Assembly (NCBI GenBank): GCA_002842855.1
Contig: PHEE01000010.1
Coordinates: 1 to 64,000 of the forward strand
Direction: 5' to 3'
DNA length: 64,000 nt
Source of the DNA: Alphaproteobacteria bacterium HGW-Alphaproteobacteria-4
GTDB lineage: Bacteria > Pseudomonadota > Alphaproteobacteria > Rhodobacterales > Rhodobacteraceae
The translations under genes were made by a program, and so were the position numbers. Positions within the stretch are counted from its first letter, which is position 1. Every line of letters begins with the position of its first letter. The notes under the pieces are model-generated. The model did no database searches. It was not told where the DNA came from and saw only the letters and a program-made list of their open reading frames with translations. This document shows, piece after piece, positions 1 through 7,517 of this stretch.

Positions 1-121
1 TATATTGCACCCCGGCGATCTCGCCCACGCGCGCAGGAACCACCATCATGGCAAACTCGCCCGCCTCGAACGCAGCCGCCACAGCTTCCGGAACCGCAAA
101 TTCCAACGTGATTGTCCGCAT
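1..121 (-). CDS. Mu-like prophage early protein, partial (N-terminus only)
   Basis: An open frame starts with ATG at 121 and runs off the left edge of the window; 40 codons are visible, beginning MRTITLEFAV. Its ATG overlaps the TAA at 123-121 as TAATG. That TAA ends the reading frame which continues past the amber stop of the MuB gene, so this gene was probably translationally coupled to full-length MuB. It is the third gene of the leftward early operon (Ner-like, MuA, MuB, this one). No domain is recognisable from 40 residues. In Mu-like phages this position often holds small early proteins such as Gam or unknowns; I do not assign a function. Confidence 0.6.
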   Translation of the reverse strand, partial: MRTITLEFAVPEAVAAAFEAGEFAMMVVPARVGEIAGVQY

Positions 122-207
122 TATTTGGCCCCCAGGCGATTCAGGTTGAGGTATTCGATCACCGCCAGCACGTGCGCGCCTTCGACCCGGCCATTGCCCG
201 CCGCCTA
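121..207 (-). other. Readthrough tail of the MuB gene after an in-frame TAG
   Basis: Reading on from TAG at 207-205 in the MuB frame gives 27 sense codons ending EYLNLNRLGAK, then TAA at 123-121. The TAA shares bases with the ATG of the next gene (TAATG). A chance continuation would not be expected to end exactly at a coupled start codon, so this looks like the original C-terminus. A single base change (for example CAG, TTG or TGG to TAG) would explain it. Confidence 0.7.
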
Positions 208-903
208 GCGCGCGCGCTTGGCAATCGTGCCGACATAGCCGAGCCCGCCCTCGCGCCGTGCAATCTGATACAGAGCTTCGACCGATGCAGCATCGGACAC
301 GCCGAAACTGGCCGCCAAGGCCACAACGTCGCCCCGCTCGATGCTGCGCAGGACGAGGCGCCGCCCTTCCCCGGCGCGGCGCCACAGGCCGGGCCGCTTG
401 TCCGCCAGTTCCAACAGCGACAAATCGCCGACGAAGGCTATGGAAAAGCACCCTTCTTCGGACATGGCGCGCAACCAGTCGAAAGCCGACCAGTCATCCG
501 CGCCGCGCGTGTTGCGCCGGGCGATATACTGCGCCTCGTCCACCAGCACGAGGCCGTCAACCCCGATCGCCTCACCGATCCGCTGCCGCTCTGCCATCAG
601 GTTGCGCCCGTTCGGCACGCCCAGGTCAAGCAGCTGCATGAGCTGGCAGGCAACGCCCCATGTGCCGCCCTCGCCGTCAACGGCGGTGAACATCAACGCA
701 TTCTGCCGCTTGTGCCTGAAAAAGCGCAGCGCCTCGGTCTTGCCGACACCCGGTGCCGCCGCGACCAGCGTGATTGCCCCGCCCGCCTGCGAACTCACCA
801 GATCAAGCGAGCGCAGGATATTCTGCGCGGTGGGGGTCGATACATAGCCGCCAAGCACTGGCGGTGCTTCGGGCTTCTTGTCGAACTTCAACACTTCTGC
901 CAT
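205..903 (-). CDS. MuB-type transposition ATPase (AAA), probably truncated by an amber codon
   Basis: This 232-residue AAA+ ATPase is the target-selection partner of the MuA transposase encoded just upstream. Walker A is APGVGKTE at about residues 50-57 and Walker B is LVLVDEAQ at about 118-125. In Mu, MuB binds DNA in an ATP-dependent way and activates MuA. The frame stops at TAG (207-205), but the same frame then stays open for 27 codons (AAGNGRVEGAHVLAVIEYLN and seven more) to a TAA at 123-121. That TAA overlaps the next start codon. The full product would therefore be about 260 residues. The truncation would remove the end of the C-terminal domain. It could be a real mutation in a decaying prophage, a suppressed stop, or a sequencing error. 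Confidence 0.85.
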   Translation of the reverse strand: MAEVLKFDKKPEAPPVLGGYVSTPTAQNILRSLDLVSSQAGGAITLVAAAPGVGKTEALRFFRHKRQNALMFTAVDGEGGTWGVACQLMQLLDLGVPNGRNLMAERQRIGEAIGVDGLVLVDEAQYIARRNTRGADDWSAFDWLRAMSEEGCFSIAFVGDLSLLELADKRPGLWRRAGEGRRLVLRSIERGDVVALAASFGVSDAASVEALYQIARREGGLGYVGTIAKRAR

Positions 904-979
904 TGTGGCCTCCGTTCAGGATGCGAGCCTGGCTCGCGATGAATGGCCCGGTGGGTGCTGATGACACGCGCCGGGCCGC

Positions 980-2908
980 CTAGACGCCGTATCGGGACAG
1001 ATCGACCCCGGCGGCGCGATCGAGAATTTCCAGGTATTCTTGGGTCAAAGCGCTCTTCGGCGCGGCCTTGCGCTTCGGTTGCAACGGGCCGCCGAAGCGC
1101 GCCCCGACAACCTTGGCCGCAGCGGGTGGAATGGCTTCGTCCGCAGTGCCAAGCGCAGCAAGTGCGGCCGCAAATGAGGCGTCGTCCAGATAGTCGTTAG
1201 CGTCTGCCGCCTGGGCCACTGCCACGCGCGCCGCCTTGCGGTTTTTCGCGCCTGCAGACGCCCCTTCAACGCTGTTGTAAGCGCCCGGTTTAACCGGTTC
1301 TATCCCCTTACAGATCAGCCGCCCGGCCTCATCAAAGGCCACGGCCGGAGCTTCGAAATCGTCAGGGTCGCGGCCGATCAGCACGCGGCCCTTCCCGTGC
1401 CAGGGCAGAAGCTGCGCCTGCGTTGCCGGGCCGCCATAGGTCCATGTTTCGATCGTGATGCGGCCGAAGCGATCGACCGCCGCCGCCGAATAGATCAGCC
1501 CGGCATAGTAGAGCTGTTCCTTCGACGGTTTGCGCAGCGTCCGCTCGGCCAGCAGCGCGCGGAAATGCGCCTCGTAAGAGCGACCGCGCGCGCCTTGGCT
1601 GGCCCGCCCCGCTTCGCGGTTATGCCGCGCAATCTCGCGCGCAATCACCGCCTCGGCCGTCGCCATCGGCACGGGGCGCACCGAAGCGTTCGGCGATGCC
1701 CCCGGCGCGTGCCCGGCATGCGCCCCGGCAAACTCAGGGCGATCGTCGATCACCCGCGAGAGGGTGGCGAATGTGCGCTCGGCAATCTTGGCCTGGGCGT
1801 TCTTCGGAATTGCGAAAGTCACTTCGATTCCGAGGTGTTGGCAGACCCCGAGCGGCTTCACGCCCGGCGCGCCGTTCCGCTTGCCGCGCCACTTGTGCAC
1901 ATTGCCGCCCGCCACCAGATGCCCGGAGAAGGCCGAGCCGTTGTCGGTGTAGAGGCGATCGAAGATGCCAAAATCGCGGCTGACATGCCGGATCACGCGC
2001 GATGTTGCGACCGCGTTTTCGGTCTTCGCCAGCTCGTAGCCAAGCACGAAATTTGTTGCCACGTCCACCAGCGCAATCATCACCGGCCGCGCCGCCTTGC
2101 CGTCGCCGAAGTCCACCCAGAAATCGAGCGTCCGGCCGTCAAGCGACACCAGCTGCAACGCGCCGAGCGTGGTCTTGTCGCGCATGATCGGCATCGAAAG
2201 GGCCTTCGCCGCCGCCTCGTGCCCATGCCGCGCCACCAGCTTTTGCGCCGGGTCGAGCGCGCTCCACCGCCGAAACACGGTCGTGAAGGACGGGCACGCC
2301 CAGCCCATCTTGCGCGATATGTCGCGCACGTCGCGCCATGCCTGCCGAAGTGGAAACTGCGGCCCGGCATCGCGCAAGGTGGTCATGAAAAAGGCCCACG
2401 CCTCTTCGGACATGGCCGCGCGCTTGCCACCTTCGCGGGCATAGTCATGCAGCAGCGCGGGCGCATAGTTGATCGGCGCAACGCCTTTGATCTGTTCACG
2501 AATACGGCGCAGGCTTATCTCGCTGGTGCCGACCGAACCGAACCTCTCGCGCACCGCCCTGGCAAGCGCGCCGCTGCCCATGTGTTCCTGCCGCGCCAAC
2601 ATGAAGCGCGCAATCTCGGCCCGCCGCAGCGCGGCCGAGCGCATCGTGGGCGTGGCGTCCAGAAAGCACACCTGCGCCTCGGCATCCCATTCGCCAGGCT
2701 CAAGCCCCGCCCGTGCGATCTCGCGCTCGGCATAGGCGCGCTGCACCTCTTCGGGCAGGTCGGAAAGCTCGACAGCTTCGGGCTTCCGGCCGTCGCCATC
2801 CATGACGCGAATTGTCACCCCGGCACGCGCAAGCCAACGCTTCGCCGATGTGCGGTGCGAAGGAATATCCATGATGCCGAGCAGCGACTTAACGGGAACG
2901 ATCATCAT
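980..2908 (-). CDS. MuA-type DDE transposase
   Basis: This 642-residue phage transposase catalyses strand transfer during replicative transposition and integration. An N-terminal winged-helix DNA-binding part spans roughly residues 1-70 (SHRTSAKRWL). The RNase H-like core carries the catalytic triad as D257 (SLDGRT), D322 (YTDNGSAF) and E377 (AKIAERTF). A Mu-type C-terminal beta-barrel follows. I place the start at ATG 2908 because it overlaps the TGA of the Ner-like gene as ATGA. A longer in-frame start at 3028 would lie inside that gene and adds non-homologous sequence. The MuB gene follows 76 bp downstream. Length and order match Mu-like phages of Rhodobacterales. Confidence 0.93.
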   Translation of the reverse strand: MMIVPVKSLLGIMDIPSHRTSAKRWLARAGVTIRVMDGDGRKPEAVELSDLPEEVQRAYAEREIARAGLEPGEWDAEAQVCFLDATPTMRSAALRRAEIARFMLARQEHMGSGALARAVRERFGSVGTSEISLRRIREQIKGVAPINYAPALLHDYAREGGKRAAMSEEAWAFFMTTLRDAGPQFPLRQAWRDVRDISRKMGWACPSFTTVFRRWSALDPAQKLVARHGHEAAAKALSMPIMRDKTTLGALQLVSLDGRTLDFWVDFGDGKAARPVMIALVDVATNFVLGYELAKTENAVATSRVIRHVSRDFGIFDRLYTDNGSAFSGHLVAGGNVHKWRGKRNGAPGVKPLGVCQHLGIEVTFAIPKNAQAKIAERTFATLSRVIDDRPEFAGAHAGHAPGASPNASVRPVPMATAEAVIAREIARHNREAGRASQGARGRSYEAHFRALLAERTLRKPSKEQLYYAGLIYSAAAVDRFGRITIETWTYGGPATQAQLLPWHGKGRVLIGRDPDDFEAPAVAFDEAGRLICKGIEPVKPGAYNSVEGASAGAKNRKAARVAVAQAADANDYLDDASFAAALAALGTADEAIPPAAAKVVGARFGGPLQPKRKAAPKSALTQEYLEILDRAAGVDLSRYGV

Positions 2909-3117
2909 TCTGTCACACCTGCGGCAAGTAAAAGCCGCCCCGCCAATGCGGCTGCCTTTGGACCCTTCGATTGGCCATTGATCGCCCGTCGCGCGGTCGG
3001 GGTATCGATCCCATTTTCCCTGCACCAAGCGTGCAGGCTCGTTCCCTGAGCAACGAAACCAGCACGGACAAAATTGAGCCTGTGGCGCTCGTCGCCTGAG
3101 TCATGTATGCTTTGCAT
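2905..3117 (-). CDS. Ner-like small DNA-binding regulator of the Mu-like prophage
   Basis: This 70-residue protein is encoded first in the leftward early operon. Its centre reads like a helix-turn-helix (SLHAWCRENGIDTPTARRAI, about residues 27-46), with a basic, alanine-rich helix after it. Position between the divergent repressor and MuA is that of Mu ner, whose product shuts down early and repressor transcription. The stop TGA overlaps the MuA start as ATGA. The start at 3117 is 15 bp from the operator palindrome that separates it from the repressor gene. Sequence similarity to Ner is inferred from position and size rather than a clear motif match. Confidence 0.7.
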   Translation of the reverse strand: MQSIHDSGDERHRLNFVRAGFVAQGTSLHAWCRENGIDTPTARRAINGQSKGPKAAALAGRLLLAAGVTE

Positions 3118-3131
3118 GGCACATCGTTACT

Positions 3132-3161
3132 CCATATTTGGGCATCTTACCCCAAATATGG
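3132..3161. promoter_or_regulatory. Prophage operator: perfect 11-bp inverted repeat
   Basis: CCATATTTGGG (3132-3142) and its exact reverse complement CCCAAATATGG (3151-3161) are separated by 8 bp. The repeat sits between the divergent Ner-like/MuA operon and the repressor gene. Its right arm touches the first possible ATG (3158) of the repressor. This is the expected site for repressor autoregulation and control of the lytic promoter. Confidence 0.75.
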
Positions 3162-3178
3162 GCAATGACAAGGACATT

Positions 3179-3706
3179 ATGATCGGGCAACTACATCTTC
3201 GCCTTCGCGAACTTCAGTCGCGCAACAACTGGACCGTCGCCGACATGGCGGAACGGACAGGGATTCCCAAGCGCACCTTGGACAAATACCTGCTTCGCAA
3301 CGGCGCAAGCCTTCCCGGCTTCGATGCGCTCTGTTCGATGGCGACTGGCCTTGGCGTTTCGCTTGACTGGCTGGTCTTTGGCGCTGGTCAGCCAGGCGAG
3401 CGAACCGTGCTTATAGCCGACAAGGCGGCTTACCTTGAGGCTATCCGTGTATTGGAAGCATTCTTACATCACCACGCCGCTGGCCAGCAACTGATCGAGG
3501 GTGAACTGATACTCGGACTTTCCCTAGAGGCATGGGCTGCCGAGATAGGTGCCCGCTCAGGCGAGAGAGCACGCGAGATGGTTGCTGCTGGCGTAACCAT
3601 GGAAGAGCTTCTTACATGGCTAGCGGCGAGGAAAGAGCGGCTGCTGGAACTGATGCGCGACAGGGCGGAGCGCATTACCGCGGTCTCGGAAAAGTTGCCC
3701 AAATAG
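3179..3706 (+). CDS. Mu-like prophage repressor (XRE-type helix-turn-helix)
   Basis: This 175-residue regulator is read away from the transposition genes, as the c repressor is in Mu-like phages. The N-terminal HTH (WTVADMAERTGIPKRTLDKY, about residues 17-36, continuing to LDWLVFG) is of the lambda/XRE type. The rest is a charged helical region (residues 80-175) probably used for oligomerisation; no peptidase motif is seen. I prefer ATG 3179 because AAGGA lies just upstream. The in-frame ATG at 3158 overlaps the operator and lacks a ribosome-binding site. The gene probably maintains lysogeny by binding the palindrome at 3132-3161. Confidence 0.82.
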   Translation: MIGQLHLRLRELQSRNNWTVADMAERTGIPKRTLDKYLLRNGASLPGFDALCSMATGLGVSLDWLVFGAGQPGERTVLIADKAAYLEAIRVLEAFLHHHAAGQQLIEGELILGLSLEAWAAEIGARSGERAREMVAAGVTMEELLTWLAARKERLLELMRDRAERITAVSEKLPK

Positions 3707-3952
3707 GGTGTCAGGTATGCACCGATTGGCCCACACTTTATTGCCAAGAGTCGTGCGGTCGTGCGCAAATACGCGCACGACATTGACACACGGCCATTGA
3801 TTTTGTTGACATTTTTTCAGGCTTCCAATCACTTCTGACCGCGAGAACTGCCAAAACGTCCAAACCCCGTGAAACAGCCATCCCATAAGCCATTGATTTA
3901 CAACGGCTTCAAAAAGTGCCAAGTTCAAACCCTCTGAAACGCGTCACCCCCG
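3707..3952. other. Left terminus of the Mu-like prophage with transposase-site-like repeats
   Basis: This AT-richer, gene-free stretch lies between the repressor stop and the preA stop (3953). GCCATTGATTT occurs twice in the same orientation at 3793-3803 and 3889-3899, 96 bp apart, as expected of transposase-binding sites near a Mu-type end. The prophage must end between here and preA. Candidate termini in the TG...CA form lie at about 3927 and 3946 (CA on the plus strand). The exact junction and the 5-bp target duplication cannot be fixed without the right end, which is outside the window. Confidence 0.5.
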
Positions 3953-5152
3953 CTATTCGGCGGCGCGCGCGCTCGGGTTGTTGGGGTGCGTGGTCCAGTT
4001 GGCATAAGGTGCCACTGGCCGCCCGGTGCGTTTGTCCACCTCGCCTTGGGCAAGCTCGCGCATGGTGATGCAGCCCGCCACCGGGCAGACATCGACGCAT
4101 AGGTTGCAGGCGACGCATTCCTCTTCCTTCACCGTGAACACCCGATCCGCGCTCATCGCGATTGCCTGATGGCTGGTATCCTCGCAGGCGGCATAGCAGC
4201 GCCCGCACTTGATGCAGTCCGCCTCGCTGATCACCGCCTTGGTGACGTAGTTGAGGTTGAGATGCTGCCAGTCGGTGACATTCGGCACCGCGCGGCCCAC
4301 CAGGTCGGTCAGCGCGATTCCCTTTTCGTCGAGATACTGCGACAGCCCCGAGATCATCTCCTGCACGATCTTGAAGCCGTAGGTCATCGCCGCCGTGCAG
4401 ACCTGCACATTGCCCGCGCCAAGCGCCAGGAACTCGGCGGCATCGCGCCAGGTGGTCACGCCGCCGATGCCCGAAATGGGCAGGGCACGGGTGGCGGGGT
4501 TGCGGGCAATCTCGGCGACCATGTTGAGCGCGATCGGCTTGACCGCCGGGCCGCAATAGCCGCCATGCGTGCCCTTGCCGTCAAGCGTCGGTTCGGGGGC
4601 AAAGAGGTCGAGATCGACCGAGGTGATCGAGTTGATGGTGTTGATATTCTGCTTGCACCAGCGGGTGACCATTTCGATATACTCGGGCACCTGCCCCACC
4701 GCGCTGCCCATGCCGCGCTCGGCCATGCCATGCGGGCAGCCGAAGTTGAGCTCGACCCCGTCGGCCCCGGTTTCCTCGACCCGTTTCAGGATCGCTTTCC
4801 AGGCATCCTCGGTGCAGGGCACCATCAGCGACACCACCAGCGCGCGGTCCTTCCAGTCGCGTTTCACCTGCTTGATCTCGCGCAGGTTCACCTCGAGCGG
4901 GCGGTCGGTGATCAGCTCGATGTTGTTGAGGCCCAACAGGCGGCGGTCGGCGCCCCAGATCGCGCCGTAGCGCGGGCCGTTGACGTTGACCACCGGCGGG
5001 CCATCTTCGCCCAGGGTCTTCCAGACCACGCCGCCCCAGCCCGCCTTGTAGGCGCGCACCACGTTATAGGCCTTGTCGGTGGGTGGCGCCGAGGCCAGCC
5101 AGAACGGGTTGGGCGAACGGATGCCGACAAAGGTGCTGCTCAGGTCTGCCAT
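3953..5152 (-). CDS. preA: NAD-dependent dihydropyrimidine dehydrogenase subunit PreA
   Basis: This 399-residue catalytic subunit works with PreT to reduce uracil or thymine to the 5,6-dihydro form in the reductive pyrimidine catabolic pathway. The N-terminal 300 residues form the FMN-binding barrel of the dihydroorotate dehydrogenase family (NFGCPHGMAERGMG substrate/flavin loop). The C-terminus carries two [4Fe-4S] motifs, CIKCGRCYAAC and CVACNLCVDVCPVAGC. preT lies 1 bp upstream, so the two form an operon. The gene is intact although a Mu-like prophage end lies close beyond its stop. No dihydropyrimidinase or beta-ureidopropionase gene is in the window. Confidence 0.95.
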   Translation of the reverse strand: MADLSSTFVGIRSPNPFWLASAPPTDKAYNVVRAYKAGWGGVVWKTLGEDGPPVVNVNGPRYGAIWGADRRLLGLNNIELITDRPLEVNLREIKQVKRDWKDRALVVSLMVPCTEDAWKAILKRVEETGADGVELNFGCPHGMAERGMGSAVGQVPEYIEMVTRWCKQNINTINSITSVDLDLFAPEPTLDGKGTHGGYCGPAVKPIALNMVAEIARNPATRALPISGIGGVTTWRDAAEFLALGAGNVQVCTAAMTYGFKIVQEMISGLSQYLDEKGIALTDLVGRAVPNVTDWQHLNLNYVTKAVISEADCIKCGRCYAACEDTSHQAIAMSADRVFTVKEEECVACNLCVDVCPVAGCITMRELAQGEVDKRTGRPVAPYANWTTHPNNPSARAAE

Positions 5153-5153
5153 G

Positions 5154-6491
5154 TCATGCCCCCATCAGGTTCGCGTGAATATCCATTGCCGCATCGCGGC
5201 CTTCGGCCACGGCGGTCACGGTCAGATCGTCGCCCCCCGCCGCGCAATCGCCGCCTGCCCAGACATTGGGCAGGCTGGTGCGTCCCGGCCCGCTGACCGC
5301 GATCTTGCGGCCGTCGAGCGCAACGCTTGCGGGGGCGTCGGCCAACGTCTGACCGATCGCGGTGAAAAGCTGATCAGCCTTCAGCCGGAAGGTCTGGCTG
5401 GTCAGGTCCAGCCCCTTGGCGCCTGCCCGGGTATAGGCAAATTCAACCTCGCGCACCCTGCCCGCGCCGTGGATGGCAATCGGGGCAGCACTGGCGATGA
5501 TCTTCACGCCGCTTGCGGTTGCGTGTTCCTGCTCGTGGCGGCTTGCCGGCATCTCGGGTTGGGTGCGGCGGTAGACGATGGTCACGTTTTCGGCGCCGAG
5601 CAGTTTAGATTGCACCGCCGCATCAATCGCCGTCATGCCGCCGCCGATCACCACCACATCGCGCCCGACCGGAAGGCGGGTAAGGTCGGATGCCTGCCGC
5701 AACTCGCGAATGAAATCGGTCGCAGGCAAGACCTGATCGAGGTGCTCACCCGCAAGGCCAAGCGCATTCACGCCCGCCAGACCCAGCCCCAGAAACACCG
5801 CGTCATGGCCGGCGCGCAGGTCATCAAGGCTGCCTTCGCGCCCCAGCGCCCAGCCGTTGACCACCGCGATGCCGCCGATTTGCAGCAGCCATTCCACCTC
5901 GGCCTGCGCAAATCCGCCCGGCACCTTGTAGGCGGCAAGCCCGTATTCATTCAGCCCCCCCGCTTTCGGCTTTGCGTCGTAGAGGGTGACCGCGTGGCCC
6001 AGCATGGCAAGGCGGTGCGCACAGGCGAGCCCGGCGGGCCCGGCACCCACCACAGCGATCTTGCGGCCCGTGGCAGCGGCGCGGGCGAACGGGTGGCCAC
6101 CGCTGGCCATCGCCGTGTCGGTGGCAAAGCGTTGCAGCGCGCCGATTTCCACCGGCTTGCCCTCGGCGGTTTCGCGCACGCAGGACCCTTCGCACAGGTT
6201 CTCGGTCGGGCAGACGCGGGCGCAGGTGCCGCCGAGGATGTTTTGCGCAAAGATCGAGCGCGCCGCCGCCTCGGGCGTGCCGGTTGCGATCTGGCGGATG
6301 AACAGCGGAATGTCGATCGCCGTCGGGCAGGCGGCCACGCAGGGCGCATCATGGCAGAAGTAACAGCGGTCCGCCGCCACCCGCGCTTCATGCGCGCCCA
6401 GGGGCGGCGCCACATCGGCGAAATTGGCGGCAAGATGCGCCGCGTCGAGCCGCCCGGCCGCGACGCCGGGGGTAAGCGGGGTGTTGGTCAC
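5154..6491 (-). CDS. preT: NAD-dependent dihydropyrimidine dehydrogenase subunit PreT
   Basis: This 445-residue flavoprotein passes electrons between NAD(H) and PreA. An N-terminal GltD-like iron-sulfur region has paired cysteine clusters (CYFCHDAPCVAACP and CARVCPTENLCEGSC, about residues 42-100). It is followed by an FAD Rossmann motif (VVGAGPAGLACA) and an NAD(P) motif (VVVIGGGMTAID). It ends 1 bp before preA. The start lies about 50 bp from a palindrome resembling the RutR operator, which suggests control by pyrimidines. Confidence 0.95.
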   Translation of the reverse strand: MTNTPLTPGVAAGRLDAAHLAANFADVAPPLGAHEARVAADRCYFCHDAPCVAACPTAIDIPLFIRQIATGTPEAAARSIFAQNILGGTCARVCPTENLCEGSCVRETAEGKPVEIGALQRFATDTAMASGGHPFARAAATGRKIAVVGAGPAGLACAHRLAMLGHAVTLYDAKPKAGGLNEYGLAAYKVPGGFAQAEVEWLLQIGGIAVVNGWALGREGSLDDLRAGHDAVFLGLGLAGVNALGLAGEHLDQVLPATDFIRELRQASDLTRLPVGRDVVVIGGGMTAIDAAVQSKLLGAENVTIVYRRTQPEMPASRHEQEHATASGVKIIASAAPIAIHGAGRVREVEFAYTRAGAKGLDLTSQTFRLKADQLFTAIGQTLADAPASVALDGRKIAVSGPGRTSLPNVWAGGDCAAGGDDLTVTAVAEGRDAAMDIHANLMGA

Positions 6492-6542
6492 GAGGGGCCT
6501 CCCTGACTGGCCTGATTTTGCTCAGGCTGCCACAAGGATATT

Positions 6543-6562
6543 ATTTTATCAAATGGTAAAAT
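6543..6562. promoter_or_regulatory. RutR-like palindrome upstream of preT
   Basis: ATTTTA (6543-6548) and TAAAAT (6557-6562) form an inverted repeat; 8 of the 10 possible base pairs across the 20 bp match. Read on the minus strand the core is ACCATTTGAT, close to the known E. coli RutR half-site pattern ACCANNTGGT. It is about 50 bp before the preT start, an AT-rich island in GC-rich DNA. Binding by a RutR or other TetR/GntR regulator is inference. Confidence 0.4.
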
Positions 6563-6608
6563 GTGCCGCAGCGCGGCGCCGGGCCATATGGCATGGCCGC
6601 CTGCGCGC

Positions 6609-7517
6609 CTACCGCGCGGCGCGGCGCGGCGCCATCGTGCGGGCATCTTCCAGCAAGCCGCGCGCGCCGCCAATGCGCCCCACCGCCATCGCGGCACTGG
6701 CAGCGCCTGCATCAAGACAGTCAGCAAGCGCAGCACCGCCAAGCCAGGCATCGAGAAAACCCGCGTTGAAGGCATCGCCCGCGCCGACGGTATCAACCAC
6801 GCGTGTCGCAAGCGCGGGGCGGTGCAGCGCGGTCGCACCACGAATCGCCTCGGCACCCGCTGCGCCATCCTTGATCACCACCAGCGGCGCATGGTCTGCA
6901 AGCGGTGCGTGGCGGGCCAGCGCCTCTGCCTCAACGCGATTGGGCAGGAACACATCGACCCCCGCCAGAAGTGCCGGAAGGTCGGCGCGTGCCAGTACCG
7001 CCGCGTCCCAGGCGCAATCGGCCGATACCGACAGCCCGGCTGCGCGCGCCAGCGCAACCACCTGCGGCGCCTCGGCCAAGGTTGCCAGTTCGCCCAGATG
7101 CAGGTGGCGATAGCGCCCCGACCCAATAGCCGCGGCGAGTGTTGCGGGCACGGCAAGACCGGCGCGGCGGGTCACGAAGGCACGCTCGCCATCCACGATC
7201 ATCGCAACCGTCACTTGCGGCTCGGCGCCCGGCGCAGCGGCGGTGCAGGCCGAAAGGTCGATGCCCGAACCTGCGAGTTCGTCGGCTATCGCCGCGCCAA
7301 AGGGTTCTGCCGGAAGCAAGGCCGCCAGCCCCGCACGGCGCCCGCGTGCCACAAGGTAGGCCGCCGTGATATAGGCGCCACCCCCGGCAGCGAGGGTCAG
7401 TCGGTCCGCATAGACCTCGCTTCCGGGGGTGGGCAGGGCCGGGAGGCCGCCCATGACTATGTCGCAATAAAGCCTGCCCGTGCAGAGCACGCCTTCGGGC
7501 CGTGTGCCTGGGTTCAC
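6609..7517 (-). CDS. PfkB-family carbohydrate kinase
   Basis: This 302-residue ribokinase-superfamily kinase has the N-terminal glycine-rich motif ([13 protein letters not shown]) and the C-terminal PfkB signature [13 protein letters not shown], where the Asp is the catalytic base. It probably phosphorylates the sugar delivered by the ABC transporter of the same operon. It starts at GTG 7517, overlapping the TGA of the ATPase gene as GTGA, and is the last gene of the operon. The exact sugar cannot be told from sequence. Confidence 0.88.
   Translation of the reverse strand: MNPGTRPEGVLCTGRLYCDIVMGGLPALPTPGSEVYADRLTLAAGGGAYITAAYLVARGRRAGLAALLPAEPFGAAIADELAGSGIDLSACTAAAPGAEPQVTVAMIVDGERAFVTRRAGLAVPATLAAAIGSGRYRHLHLGELATLAEAPQVVALARAAGLSVSADCAWDAAVLARADLPALLAGVDVFLPNRVEAEALARHAPLADHAPLVVIKDGAAGAEAIRGATALHRPALATRVVDTVGAGDAFNAGFLDAWLGGAALADCLDAGAASAAMAVGRIGGARGLLEDARTMAPRRAAR

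Noticed and set aside
2909-3028. N-terminal extension of MuA to an upstream start at 3028
   Set aside because: It lies within the Ner-like gene; ATG 2908 overlaps that gene's stop and gives a family-like N-terminus.
1397-3049. 550-codon plus-strand open frame opposite the MuA gene
   Set aside because: It mirrors the transposase gene in high-GC sequence, has Arg/His/Pro-rich composition and no domain; the minus strand holds clear catalytic motifs.
3620-3928. 102-codon minus-strand frame across the repressor 3' end and phage terminus
   Set aside because: It is antisense to the repressor gene, has no ribosome-binding site and crosses the likely phage/host junction.
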